A stretch of DNA of 64,000 nt from NCBI RefSeq assembly GCF_900141845.1, contig NZ_FQZB01000004.1, positions 351,752-415,751 of the forward strand. The letters run 5' to 3'. Below the pieces are notes generated by a model, which worked only from the letters and a program-made list of their open reading frames with translations, made no database searches and was not told where the DNA came from. The position numbers were made by a program, and so were the translations under genes. Source of the stretch: Clostridium cavendishii DSM 21758. GTDB lineage: Bacteria; Bacillota; Clostridia; Clostridiales; Clostridiaceae. Numbering within the stretch: the stretch's first letter is position 1; each line of letters opens with the position of its first letter. Below, one piece after another: positions 44,245-53,829 of the stretch.

Positions 44245-45230
44245 CTAACAAGATTTTCCTTTCGATTAATAATATATACTAAAAATGGTGCACCTACTAA
44301 GGAGGTTAATATACTTATTGGAATTTCTGTTGATGTTACACTTCTCGCCACTGTATCTGCTAAAACCATTATAATTGCTCCAATAATCATAGTTAGTCCC
44401 ATTACTTTTGATATATCATCCTTAGCATAGAATTTAACTATATGAGGAGCTAGCAATCCTATCCAGCTTATAATTCCAGCAACAGAAACAACTGCTGATA
44501 CTAAAAGAGTTGCTGCAAATATAGCTATTACTCTAACAATTTTAATATTTATTCCTAATAGCTTTGCTTGTTCATCACCCATTGTAAGAACCTTTAATTT
44601 CCATCTTAATAAAAATAATATTATTGTTGATATAGCTGTTAATATTGATACATAAAGTACATTGTTCCACGAACTATTATGAAATCCGCCCATAAGCCAG
44701 AAATCTATTGACGGTAATTCTTTGTATGGATCTGCCAAATACTTTATAATCATTAAAAAGGAGGAGGATACAGCTCCAGTTACAATACCTGCTATAACAA
44801 GAGCTAGTACCCTATTACTTCTCATCTTTTTAGATAAAATTAATGAAAAAACCACAGCACCTATACCAAAAACAAATGACATTATTTGAATTGTTATTGG
44901 TGAAAAAGAAAAGAAAACTATTGCAATAGCAGCTCCTAGTGAAGCTCCAGAACTTACTCCAAGCACATCTGGCGATACTATAGGATTCTGAAATATACTT
45001 TGAAAAACCATACCAGATAATGCTAATGCTGCACCACTTATTAAAACTAGTATTATCCTTGGAAATCTTATATTCCAAAGCAAATTAAATTCTAATGAAT
45101 CAGTTTTTCCAGAAAAAATAGTATTTATTATTTCTATTGGCTTAATATTATATCTACCAATTAATAAAGATATAACTGCTAGCATCACCAAAATAGAACT
45201 ACTTATTACTGTAGCATATCTTAATTTCAT
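44241..45230 (-). CDS. FecCD/MolB-type ABC importer permease
   Basis: 329 aa, about ten membrane helices, BtuC/FecCD fold. Recognisable parts are WNIRFPRIILVLISGAALALSGMVFQSIFQNPIVSPDVLGVSSGASLGAA near the N-terminus and GIISWIGLLAPHIVKF with the ATPase-coupling loop. Overlaps both neighbours by 4 bp (lipoprotein upstream, ATPase downstream), so the three genes act as one translational unit. Confidence 0.88.
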   Translation of the reverse strand: MKLRYATVISSSILVMLAVISLLIGRYNIKPIEIINTIFSGKTDSLEFNLLWNIRFPRIILVLISGAALALSGMVFQSIFQNPIVSPDVLGVSSGASLGAAIAIVFFSFSPITIQIMSFVFGIGAVVFSLILSKKMRSNRVLALVIAGIVTGAVSSSFLMIIKYLADPYKELPSIDFWLMGGFHNSSWNNVLYVSILTAISTIILFLLRWKLKVLTMGDEQAKLLGINIKIVRVIAIFAATLLVSAVVSVAGIISWIGLLAPHIVKFYAKDDISKVMGLTMIIGAIIMVLADTVARSVTSTEIPISILTSLVGAPFLVYIINRKENLVR

Positions 45231-46258
45231 ATTCCGATTTCCTTATTACTTACTTCTAAGTCAAAAAATTTCTTATAAAAATCTTTTGATGCCTTTTCAA
45301 ATTCATCTTTTGTATATTTTTCTGAATTAATATTATTTGTCATCCAAAGAATCCCTAAAATTGAAGATGGCGTAGGATAATCCCAAGGTTCTATAACTGA
45401 TGGAATCATAAAAACTTTTTTATTTTTAATTGCCTTTACATCTTTTAATCTCGAATCTTTAAGTATGTCTTCTACACTATATTTAGCATACTGTACTATA
45501 TAGATAATATCTGGATTATAGGAAATCAATTGTTCAGCTGATATATCTGCCCAATACCCATCATTAAGATTCGAAGTTACATTATTTCCACCTGATGCTT
45601 TTATCATATAATCTTGATACATTTTTGATGTACATGTTCTTAAAACGCTACTACTTCCTGCCAAATACACATTAGGCTTATTTGTAATATCCTTATTTAA
45701 CTTTTCTACCTTTTCTAAATTATCCTCATAGTATTTGACTATTTCATTAGCTTTTGCTTCTGAATTAACAGCCTTTCCTATAAGTTTTACACATTCTAAA
45801 AATGAATCTAGTGTTTCTGGCTCTATAGCTATAACCTTAATATTAAGCTTTTCAAATTTAGGAATAAATTCTTTAAGTTTAGTAGGAATTATTATTAAAT
45901 CTGGTTTTAATTTTGCACATTCCTCTACGTTTATACTTTTTGCTGAACCAACTCCTGGAAGAGTAGTGAATTCTTTTGCTGCCTTCTTATAAAGTTCCCT
46001 ATCATTAGATTTCATCTCAACCCCTACAACCTTGTCCTTAACCCCTAAAGCTATTAGCAAAGAAGTTGAAATCGGATAACTTGAAATAATTTTATTTACA
46101 TCACCTTTAATTTCTACTTTTCTGCCTAATTGATCTTCGACTGTAATAGTTTTATTAGTATTATCTGCTGTTTTGTCATTTTTTCCACATCCAATAAAAA
46201 TAGTTGTTATAAGTATACCTACTAATATAACTGACAAAATCCTTCTCAATCTTTTCAT
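45227..46258 (-). CDS. TroA/FecB-type substrate-binding lipoprotein, possibly molybdate/tungstate (MolA-like)
   Basis: 343 aa. Lipobox in LVGILITTIFIGCGKND, then a periplasmic-binding fold with the long central helix type of FecB/BtuF. Segments include LPGVGSAKSINVEECAKLKPDLIIIP, AGSSSVLRTCTSKMYQDYMIKASGG and PSVIEPWDYPTPSSILGILWMTN. The EPWDxPTPS stretch is shared with MolA-like binding proteins as far as I recall. Alternative ligands are ferric chelates or cobalamin. Genomic context among Mo-cofactor genes favours molybdate. Start after AAAGGAGG; overlaps the NTPase gene by 4 bp. Confidence 0.78.
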   Translation of the reverse strand: MKRLRRILSVILVGILITTIFIGCGKNDKTADNTNKTITVEDQLGRKVEIKGDVNKIISSYPISTSLLIALGVKDKVVGVEMKSNDRELYKKAAKEFTTLPGVGSAKSINVEECAKLKPDLIIIPTKLKEFIPKFEKLNIKVIAIEPETLDSFLECVKLIGKAVNSEAKANEIVKYYEDNLEKVEKLNKDITNKPNVYLAGSSSVLRTCTSKMYQDYMIKASGGNNVTSNLNDGYWADISAEQLISYNPDIIYIVQYAKYSVEDILKDSRLKDVKAIKNKKVFMIPSVIEPWDYPTPSSILGILWMTNNINSEKYTKDEFEKASKDFYKKFFDLEVSNKEIGI

Positions 46259-46797
46259 GTGTTAATTTCCTCCTTTTTTAGTATGTTAACTATATTCTTT
46301 AACATTTCTTTTCTATCTTTATAATCTATATTTTCTATATCTATAACTAAGGTATCTTCTCTTCCTTTTATGTAGTTTAAAAATTCATCATTCATTTTCC
46401 TAAGAACACCAAGGACAAATTTATTATTATCTAAACATCTAATTATTTCTTTTTTAAATTTATAAGCTTCTTTTTCTAAAAAACCAATTTCATCTAAAAG
46501 TATAAGTTTAGAATTTGAAGCTTCTATGCTTTTTTTCAGTATATCTACTCCTATAAATTCAAACGTTTCTATTATAGGAACCATTTTATAATCTTGTATC
46601 TTAACTGAAATCGGCTTACATATATTTTCGTTTTCAATATATCCATGTATATAAAAGCCTTGTTGCACATTATTTATATAATATGGTAAAGTTCTATATC
46701 CTGAATATGTTATATTTAACTCATTTAAAATGTTATTTATTAATGTGCTCTTTCCACACTTTTTTCTTCCTGTTACAAATACATTCTTTATTTCCAA
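46255..46797 (-). CDS. THEP1-like nucleoside-triphosphatase (NTPase_1 family)
   Basis: About 180 aa from a TTG at 46797 (AAAGAGG upstream); the frame is open another 10 codons. P-loop VFVTGRKKCGKSTLINNIL and Walker B LILLDEIGFLEKEAYKFKKEI fit the NTPase_1/THEP1 family, also distantly like MobB. First gene of the importer unit, overlapping the lipoprotein gene by 4 bp. Why an NTPase is coupled to a metal-oxyanion importer is not known; a role in cofactor assembly or transporter gating is speculative. Confidence 0.75.
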   Translation of the reverse strand: MEIKNVFVTGRKKCGKSTLINNILNELNITYSGYRTLPYYINNVQQGFYIHGYIENENICKPISVKIQDYKMVPIIETFEFIGVDILKKSIEASNSKLILLDEIGFLEKEAYKFKKEIIRCLDNNKFVLGVLRKMNDEFLNYIKGREDTLVIDIENIDYKDRKEMLKNIVNILKKEEINT

Positions 46798-46815
46798 ACC
46801 AAACCTCTTTATAAT

Positions 46816-46853
46816 GATATGAAACAATAAACTAAAATTTATTGCTTCATATC
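46816..46853 (-). other. Stem-loop between ridA and the importer unit
   Basis: GATATGAA and CAATAA pair with TTATTG and TTCATATC across a 9-nt loop. No T-run follows on the minus strand, so it is not a plain terminator; it lies just before the NTPase ribosome site and could reduce read-through or protect mRNA. Confidence 0.5.
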
Positions 46854-46876
46854 AAATATTTATTTTTTAGTATGTT

Positions 46877-47254
46877 TTATTTAAATGTTGCAATAACTTC
46901 TATTTCAACAACTGCATCCATTGGTAATTTAGCTACTTGTACACAACTTCTTGCTGGTGGGTTACACTTAAAATATGTTCCGTAAACTTCATTTACTGCT
47001 GCAAAATCATTTAAGTCTTTTACAAATACAGTTGTTTTAAATACTTTATCCATACTTACTCCAACTTCTTCTAATATTGCTTTACAATTTTCTAAACTTT
47101 GTTTAGTTGCTGCCTTGATTTCTGTTTCTAAAACTTTTGTTTCAGGATTTAATGGTAATTGACCTGAAGTATATACTAATTCTCCAACTATTACTCCTTG
47201 TGAATATGGTCCTATTGCTGCTGGTGCCTTTTGTGTATTAATTATTTTTTCCAT
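46877..47254 (-). CDS. ridA: RidA family enamine/imine deaminase
   Basis: 125 aa, full-length YjgF/YER057c/UK114 protein: MEKIINTQKAPAAIGPYSQGVIVGELVYTSGQLPLNPETK, with the C-terminal NPPARSCVQVAKLPMDAVVEIEVIA containing the active Arg. It hydrolyses reactive enamines such as 2-aminoacrylate, which the YgeX diaminopropionate lyase in this cluster would produce. The start at 47254 follows GAGGAGA; an earlier in-frame ATG lies in that site. 24 bp after the molybdenum hydroxylase gene. Confidence 0.93.
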   Translation of the reverse strand: MEKIINTQKAPAAIGPYSQGVIVGELVYTSGQLPLNPETKVLETEIKAATKQSLENCKAILEEVGVSMDKVFKTTVFVKDLNDFAAVNEVYGTYFKCNPPARSCVQVAKLPMDAVVEIEVIATFK

Positions 47255-47278
47255 CTCTAATTTTCTCCTCTTCATATT

Positions 47279-49831
47279 TTATTTTTTATAAAATGTATTC
47301 CTTAATGGAAGTTCAGTTCTAAACTTCCCATCAAGCTTATAATAAGCGCCTTGCGCTGCTGGTGCTGTTGGTATACAAGTTATTTCGCCAACACCTTTTG
47401 CTCCAAATGATAATTCTTGTGTATTTTTTTCTATTATCATAGATTCAATTTCTGGTACTTGAGTAGCTCTTAAAAGACCTAATGTTCCGAATTTAGATTT
47501 TGGTGTAGAATCTTCTATTACGTAATTTTCTGTTAATCCATAACCTAATCCCATAACAACTCCACCTTCAATTTGTCCTTGTACATTTTTAGGATTAATA
47601 GCTCTTCCTACATCATGGGCTGCCACTACTTTTTCAACCTTACCTTTTTCATCTAAAATAACAACTTGTGTTGCAAAACCATACGCAACATGACTTACAG
47701 GATTTTCTTTGTCACTACCCATTTTATCCGTTACTCCAAGATATTCTCCTAAAAATTCTACACCTTCTAGATCTTCTATTGATTTATCTTTTAATGCTTC
47801 TTTTAATTTTAAGGCTGCAATTCTTGTTGCCTCTCCTGTAAATACAGTTTGTCTTGAAGCTGTTGTTGTTCCAGAATCCGGAGTTATTCTGGTATCTGGC
47901 TTTTCATAAACTATTTTTGATGGTGATATTTTTAAGACTTCTGAAACAATTTGAACAACTACTGTTGCTAGCCCTTGTCCAATACAAGCTGCTGATGTCC
48001 TAATATGTACCTTTCCATCTATTATCTTAACCTTACATCTTCCAGTATCAGGTATTCCAACTCCAACCCCTGCATTTTTAAATACACAAGCTATTCCTGC
48101 ATATTTGTTAGCATAATAAACATCTTTAACAGCTTCTAAAGTTTCAACTAATGCAGTACCTTCATCTGCAATTTGCCCATTGGGTAAAACTTGTCCTGGT
48201 CTTATTGCATTTATCATTCTAATTTCAAAAGGATCTATTCCCACCATTTCTGCAAGTTTATTCAAATTACACTCTGTTGCAAAAGCTGATTGTGTTACTC
48301 CAAATCCTCTAAATGCTCCTCCTGGAGTATTGTTTGTATAAACTGAAATGCCATCAATAACCATATTTTGATAGTTATATGGTCCTGCTGCATGAGTACA
48401 TGCTCTCTGAAGAACTGGTCCTCCAAGTGATGCATAAGCTCCTGAGTCTGCAATTATTTCAGCTTTCATTGCAGTAAGCTTTCCATTTTCATCACATGCT
48501 GTTGTAAATTCCATTTCCATGGCATGTCTTTTAGTACTAACAACAATACTTTCTTGTCTTCTTAAAGTCATTTTTACTGGTCTTTTAGTAAGATATGCAA
48601 GCAATGCCGTATGATGCTGACAGCTCATATCTTCTTTACCGCCAAAACCTCCACCTACATATTTTGAAATAATTCTTAATTTATCTTCTTTCAAATTTAA
48701 TAATGAACTTATTTCTCTAAAATCATCATAAACACTTTGTGTTCCAGTATAAACAATCAATCCATCATCTCCATCTGGAACAGCAACTGCGGATTCAGGT
48801 TCTAAATAAGCATGTTCAGTAAATGGAACTTTATACTTATTTGTGACAACATATTTTGAATTTTTTATAGCTTCATCAGCGTTTCCTCTTACCAAATGTT
48901 CATGAACCAAAATATTTCCATCTGGATGAATTTTTGGCGCATCCTCTTTCATTGCTTCCCTAGGAGATGATACTGGTTTTAATTCTTGTAAATCCACTAT
49001 TATATGATTTAATGCTTCTCTTGCAATATCCTCAGTCTCAGCTACAACTAATGCTATTGCATCTCCAAGATACCTTGTTTCTTCACCAACCTTTACTAAA
49101 GCAGGTGTATCTTTTTTTAGATGACCTAAATATCTTTCTCCTGGAATATCTTCAGATGTAACAACTTTTATTACACCTTGTATCTTTTCTGCTTCTGATA
49201 TATCGATTCCCTTAAATAAGGCTCTAGGATATTTACTTCTTAAAGCAACTCCATATAATAATCCATCCATTCTTATATCATCAGTATATTCAGCTATTCC
49301 TAAGGTCTTTTCCCTAGCATCAACTCTTCCCATTGGTTCGCCTACTAATCCTTTACACTCAACCCTTGGAACTTCTATATTTTCCCTGAAAGTCTCTGCT
49401 GCCATCATAATAGCTTTTTCAATTTTTACATATCCTGTGCATCTGCATATATTTCCAATAAGCGCTTTTTTAATTTCTTCTTTTGTTGGGCTTAATGTTC
49501 TATTAAATAACCCCTTTGCACTAATAACCATGCCTGGTATGCAGAATCCACACTGAACTGCTCCTGCTTCAGTAAAGGCATAAGCAAATACCTCTTTTTC
49601 CCTTTCAGTGAAGCCTTCAATAGTTGTTATTTCTTTACCACTTACCTTTTCAGTGGTAAGGATGCACGCTTTAATAGGCTTTCCATCCACTATGACCATA
49701 CATGTCCCACACGCACCTTCTGAACACCCATTTTTTACAGAAGTAATATTACAATCATCTCTTAAATACCTTAAAAGTTTCTTGTTCTCATTAACAACCT
49801 TTTTTTCTCCATTAAGAATGAATTCAAACAC
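47279..49831 (-). CDS. xdhD: Selenium-dependent xanthine dehydrogenase-like molybdenum hydroxylase (fused FeS and Mo domains)
   Basis: 850 aa. Hydroxylates purines at a Mo centre. Residues 1-75 form a plant-type [2Fe-2S] domain with Cys36, Cys41, Cys44, Cys56; 76-150 a second [2Fe-2S] domain with CGFCIPG (94, 97) and ICRCTGY (129, 131). The rest is the Mo-binding part: YVGGGFGGKEDMSCQHH, TPGGAFRGFGVTQSAFATE, TTTASRQTVFTGEATR and the active Glu in GAKGVGEITCIPTAPA. No FAD domain is fused and no FAD subunit is encoded nearby, as in E. coli XdhD. GTG start after GAGGAGG. The selenium ligand is inferred from yqeB/yqeC/selD beside it, not from selenocysteine. Confidence 0.9.
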   Translation of the reverse strand: MFEFILNGEKKVVNENKKLLRYLRDDCNITSVKNGCSEGACGTCMVIVDGKPIKACILTTEKVSGKEITTIEGFTEREKEVFAYAFTEAGAVQCGFCIPGMVISAKGLFNRTLSPTKEEIKKALIGNICRCTGYVKIEKAIMMAAETFRENIEVPRVECKGLVGEPMGRVDAREKTLGIAEYTDDIRMDGLLYGVALRSKYPRALFKGIDISEAEKIQGVIKVVTSEDIPGERYLGHLKKDTPALVKVGEETRYLGDAIALVVAETEDIAREALNHIIVDLQELKPVSSPREAMKEDAPKIHPDGNILVHEHLVRGNADEAIKNSKYVVTNKYKVPFTEHAYLEPESAVAVPDGDDGLIVYTGTQSVYDDFREISSLLNLKEDKLRIISKYVGGGFGGKEDMSCQHHTALLAYLTKRPVKMTLRRQESIVVSTKRHAMEMEFTTACDENGKLTAMKAEIIADSGAYASLGGPVLQRACTHAAGPYNYQNMVIDGISVYTNNTPGGAFRGFGVTQSAFATECNLNKLAEMVGIDPFEIRMINAIRPGQVLPNGQIADEGTALVETLEAVKDVYYANKYAGIACVFKNAGVGVGIPDTGRCKVKIIDGKVHIRTSAACIGQGLATVVVQIVSEVLKISPSKIVYEKPDTRITPDSGTTTASRQTVFTGEATRIAALKLKEALKDKSIEDLEGVEFLGEYLGVTDKMGSDKENPVSHVAYGFATQVVILDEKGKVEKVVAAHDVGRAINPKNVQGQIEGGVVMGLGYGLTENYVIEDSTPKSKFGTLGLLRATQVPEIESMIIEKNTQELSFGAKGVGEITCIPTAPAAQGAYYKLDGKFRTELPLRNTFYKK

Positions 49832-49948
49832 AGTTACTCCTCCTCATAATTCCAATTTCCCTTTTTAAGAATTTGCCAAATATCTTTTCTTCGGTTATAA
49901 CATTATAGTCAAATACTTTATTTTCTCTTCTATTCACCTTCTAAAATG

Positions 49949-51037
49949 TTATTTATATTGAATTGTTAATGCATGTTTTGGACACTTAGTTACACATAAA
50001 CCACAACCAAAACATTTATCATTATCTATCATAAGTTCATCACATACCTTAATTGCATCATATACACAACTTGCTTTACATTGTCCACATTTAATACATA
50101 AAGCTTGATCTACTATTGGTGGTATTGCTTCTGTTCTAAATGTTCTATCTGATGCTTTTTTGTGAGCTAAACCTATTATTTCATTAACATCTTTATATCC
50201 ATGGTTATCTAAAAATTCATTTAATTCCTTGGCAATTTTTCCATATACTCCAGGTCCTTTTAATATAGCTTCTGTACAAACTTCTACAGCACTTGCACCT
50301 GCCATTAACATTTCTGCTACATCTTTTCCACAAGTAACTCCACCCACACCAATTATCGGAATCTTTACAACTTGTGATGCATCATATATATTTCTTACAG
50401 CTAGTGGTCTTATTGGTGCTCCAGATAGCCATCCATAACCTGTTTTACTTCCCATTATTGGATATCCTGTTTCAGTATCTATTGCCATACAAGGTCCAAA
50501 TGAATTAATCATAACTAATCCATCTGCGCCTGCATCTTCTAGAGCTTTTGCAATTTTTTGAATATCAGTATGTGGGCTCATTTTCATAAATACTGGACAA
50601 TCTAAAGCTTCTTTAGCAGCTCTCATTGCTTCAACTATTGGTGCAACATCTGTCCCAACATAATGAGTTGATAATTCAACTGCATCTGCATAAGGTTTTA
50701 CAAGTGGTGCAACTTTTCTAATTTGCTCTGCTGTATATCCCATACTTATAATCATTGGAACTCCAGCTTCCTTAGCTCTTTTATATTCTTTTTCTATCCA
50801 TTGTTCTTTCGGTAACTCCGACCAAAGTTCTGTATTTAAAAATCCTGAATTTGTTCTTGCCATACATGGTCTTGGTACATCTGCTGGATCTACTGATATA
50901 GTCTTAGTAACTATTCCACCTGCTCCAAGCTTTACTGCTTCAAAACAAAGGTCTCCATCTTTTGCTCCAGGACCTGCTGCTGTAAATATAGGATTATTGA
51001 ATTCCATTCCTAAAATATTAACTCTTAATTTTGACAT
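49949..51037 (-). CDS. PreA-like dihydropyrimidine/dihydroorotate dehydrogenase with two [4Fe-4S] clusters
   Basis: 362 aa. Residues 1-300 form an FMN-binding DHODH barrel (NILGMEFNNPIFTAAGPGAKDGDL, GVGGVTCGKDVAEMLMAGASAVEV). Residues 308-362 form a two-cluster ferredoxin: CIKCGQCKASC and CFGCGLCVTKC. The FAD/NAD(P)H partner PreT is missing, so electrons must come from another donor. Start at ATG 51037 after AGAGGAG; a GTG 9 bp upstream is in the ribosome site. In purine clusters it could reduce a pyrimidine-like intermediate or exchange electrons with the xanthine dehydrogenase. Confidence 0.88.
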   Translation of the reverse strand: MSKLRVNILGMEFNNPIFTAAGPGAKDGDLCFEAVKLGAGGIVTKTISVDPADVPRPCMARTNSGFLNTELWSELPKEQWIEKEYKRAKEAGVPMIISMGYTAEQIRKVAPLVKPYADAVELSTHYVGTDVAPIVEAMRAAKEALDCPVFMKMSPHTDIQKIAKALEDAGADGLVMINSFGPCMAIDTETGYPIMGSKTGYGWLSGAPIRPLAVRNIYDASQVVKIPIIGVGGVTCGKDVAEMLMAGASAVEVCTEAILKGPGVYGKIAKELNEFLDNHGYKDVNEIIGLAHKKASDRTFRTEAIPPIVDQALCIKCGQCKASCVYDAIKVCDELMIDNDKCFGCGLCVTKCPKHALTIQYK

Positions 51038-51085
51038 AATACACACTCTCCTCTTACTTTGTAAATCTTCTAAGTTATTAAAATT

Positions 51086-52471
51086 TTATTTTATAACTAT
51101 TGATTCTCCTTCTTCTATCCCTTTAATTATTTTTTCATCATCTACTTTTTTATTTCCTAAAACATTAAATAATATATTTAATAAGATTGCTGAAATACTT
51201 CCGGTTGTTATTCCACTATGAAATATAGTTTGAACCCATGATGGAAAATTATTATAAAAACTTGGATTGGCTAACGGAATCATTGCAAGCCCTACACTAA
51301 CTGCAACTATAACTCCATTTTTTGTTCCATTAAATTCAACTTTAGTAAGTGTTCTAATTCCACCTACCAAAACCATTCCAAACATTGCAAACCCAACTCC
51401 ACCAAGAACTTGCTTGGGGATTGCTCCCATTATTGCGGCAAACTTTGGTACGAAACTTAGTACTAGCAAAATAATACCTGCATAAACACCTACAAACCTT
51501 GACTTTATTCCAGTTAAACCAACTATACCCGTATTTTGGGCAAATGGTGTAATCGGAAATGTATTGAAAACACCAGCAAAAAGCGTTGATATTCCATCAG
51601 CTGTTAATCCTCTCCTTATATTGCTTTCAGTAACCTCTTTTTCTGTAATCTCATGTATTGCTATCATATTTCCAACTGATTCAGTCATTAATACAAGCAT
51701 TATTAAAATCATTGAAATAACTGCTGATGGTTCAAAGGTTGGCATTCCAAATTTTAAAGGAACGTTTACACTAAACCAGCTTGCTTCTGAAACCCTACTA
51801 AAATCAGCCATACCACACATCATAGCTAATATAGTACCTATAATTATTGCAAATAATATTGAAGCACTATTCCATATGCCTTTTACATATTTAAACAGTA
51901 GTAATGTTATTACTAAGACAGCTAATGATAAAGCTAATTGCTTTGAAGTTGCAGGTTGAGCTATACCTTCAGTAATCCACTTTATTCCAACAGGCAGTAT
52001 TGAAATTCCTATTACTAACACTACTGTGCCTGTTACCACTTTTGGAAAGAATCTTATTAACTTCCCAAATATAGGAGCAATAACTATACAAAATAAACCT
52101 GATATAATTACTGCCCCAAAAACATTTGTCATTGCTAAATGTTTATTTCCTTGACAACTTGCAATAATAGAAAGTATTCCTGATACAGCAGCAAAGCTTG
52201 TACCTTCTATAATAGGTATTTTTGCTCCTGCAAACTTTTTAATCCCCATAGTTTGAATTAAAGTTCCTATTCCTGCCATAAATAGTCCGGCACTTATAAG
52301 AAATACTATTTCTAAATTATTAAGACCTGCTGCTTCCCCTACCATCAGTGGTACTGCTACTGCTCCAGCACACATTGCCATTACATGTTGAAGTGAAAAT
52401 ATCCAAGCTCTTGAAAATGGTATTTTTTCATCAACAGGGGCTATTAATTGTTTCTCTTTTTGCTCTCCCAT
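51086..52471 (-). CDS. NCS2 purine (xanthine/urate) permease
   Basis: 461 aa, about 14 helices. NCS2 markers: LQHVMAMCAGAVAVPLMVG in helix 1 (purine His), EGTSFAAVSG, and the family motif AQNTGIVGLTGIKSR (about residues 315-330) matching QNxGxxxxTxxxSR of the purine branch (UacT, XanQ, PbuX). It imports the substrate of the cluster. Between PreA-like and ssnA with 18-bp and 48-bp gaps. Xanthine against urate preference is not decidable here. Confidence 0.9.
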   Translation of the reverse strand: MGEQKEKQLIAPVDEKIPFSRAWIFSLQHVMAMCAGAVAVPLMVGEAAGLNNLEIVFLISAGLFMAGIGTLIQTMGIKKFAGAKIPIIEGTSFAAVSGILSIIASCQGNKHLAMTNVFGAVIISGLFCIVIAPIFGKLIRFFPKVVTGTVVLVIGISILPVGIKWITEGIAQPATSKQLALSLAVLVITLLLFKYVKGIWNSASILFAIIIGTILAMMCGMADFSRVSEASWFSVNVPLKFGMPTFEPSAVISMILIMLVLMTESVGNMIAIHEITEKEVTESNIRRGLTADGISTLFAGVFNTFPITPFAQNTGIVGLTGIKSRFVGVYAGIILLVLSFVPKFAAIMGAIPKQVLGGVGFAMFGMVLVGGIRTLTKVEFNGTKNGVIVAVSVGLAMIPLANPSFYNNFPSWVQTIFHSGITTGSISAILLNILFNVLGNKKVDDEKIIKGIEEGESIVIK

Positions 52472-52489
52472 AAAACTCAGATCCTCCCT

Positions 52490-53818
52490 CTAAATTCTAT
52501 CCCATAGTTTTTCACTAACTTTTCTAGCTGCACCTAATATTTCTTCTTCGTTAACATTAAGAAGCTTACCATTTCTAACTAAAACCCTTCCATTTACTAT
52601 AGTTGTATCCACAGCTTTTCCCATCATTCCAAATAGAATATGCGAATTATAATTACTTGCATTCATTGGAGTTAATGGATTGTAATCTACAATTATTACA
52701 TCTGCATTAGCTCCCTTTTCTATAATCCCAAATTTCCCTTTAAAATGTTTTTCTGCAATCTTTCTATTATTTTCAAATAGCATTAAAGGTACTTCCCCCC
52801 AAGCTACTGATGGATCTTTCAAATTATGTTTATGAATTATATTCGCAACCTTCATAGATTCAAACATATCTTGAGTATATCCATCTGTTCCAAGTCCAAC
52901 AGTCAAACCTTTATTTACAAGTTCAATTGCTGGGGATACCCCTACTGCATTCCCCATATTTGATTCTGGATTATGTACAACAACTGTCCCTGTATTTAAT
53001 AATAGATTTTTTTCATTGTCATCTGCATGTATACAGTGAACTGCTATTGTCTTCTCACCTAATATATTAAAATCATTAAGTCTTTCTACTACTCTCTTCC
53101 CATGTTTTTTGATACACTGTTCTTCATCATCCATTCCTTCTGCTACATGAATATGGTACCCACAATTTAATTTTTCAGCTTCCTTTACACATTTTTTTAA
53201 TGATTCATCAGAAAGTGTAAAGCTTGCATGCATTCCAAACATCCCAGATTTCATATTATCTTTCTTCTCTATGCAATATTTTATATAATCTATGTTTTCT
53301 TTTATTCCTTTTTCTAAAATCTCTTCTCCATCCCTATCAGATACCTCATAACAAAGAGAAGTTCTTATTCCAAGTTCTTCTGCTACTTTTCCAATTGTAA
53401 AAAGACTATTTGTGACAGCATTTGGACTTGCATGGTGATCAAAAAATGTTGTTACACCAAACTTTAAACTATCCATTAATGTTGTATAAGCACTATACTT
53501 CACATCTTCTAAGCTTAAGTTTTTATCCAATCTCCACCACAAATTGTTTAATATATCTAAGAAATTCTTAGATACCTCGCCATCTAAATTCATCCCTCTT
53601 GCAAATGCACTGTATATATGCCCATGGGTATTTATAAGACCTGGCATTATAACTTTTTTGCTTGCATCTATATATTCTGCATTTTGATATTTACCTAAAA
53701 TATCACTAGTATTTCCATAGTCAAGTATCTTACCGTCTTTTATAACTAATGCTCCATTTTCTATAAATGGATTTTTCTTGTTTTGTGTTATCAACCTTCC
53801 ATTACCTATAATTTTCAT
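52490..53818 (-). CDS. ssnA: SsnA-type amidohydrolase
   Basis: 442 aa, metal-dependent amidohydrolase. Metal ligands visible in PGLINTHGHIYSAFARGM (HxH), GYHIHVAEGMDDEE, IAVHCIHADDNE and GLGTDGYTQDMFESMKVANI. SsnA belongs to the guanine deaminase/chlorohydrolase group and is a member of gut purine-degradation clusters. Likely deaminates or opens a purine-derived ring. 11 bp from the D-aminoacylase-like gene. Confidence 0.9.
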   Translation of the reverse strand: MKIIGNGRLITQNKKNPFIENGALVIKDGKILDYGNTSDILGKYQNAEYIDASKKVIMPGLINTHGHIYSAFARGMNLDGEVSKNFLDILNNLWWRLDKNLSLEDVKYSAYTTLMDSLKFGVTTFFDHHASPNAVTNSLFTIGKVAEELGIRTSLCYEVSDRDGEEILEKGIKENIDYIKYCIEKKDNMKSGMFGMHASFTLSDESLKKCVKEAEKLNCGYHIHVAEGMDDEEQCIKKHGKRVVERLNDFNILGEKTIAVHCIHADDNEKNLLLNTGTVVVHNPESNMGNAVGVSPAIELVNKGLTVGLGTDGYTQDMFESMKVANIIHKHNLKDPSVAWGEVPLMLFENNRKIAEKHFKGKFGIIEKGANADVIIVDYNPLTPMNASNYNSHILFGMMGKAVDTTIVNGRVLVRNGKLLNVNEEEILGAARKVSEKLWDRI

Positions 53819-53829
53819 AAGAATTCCTC

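Noticed and set aside
46816..46853. Rho-independent terminator between ridA and the NTPase
   Set aside because: The stem is good but no T-run follows on the minus strand; recorded as an unspecified stem-loop.
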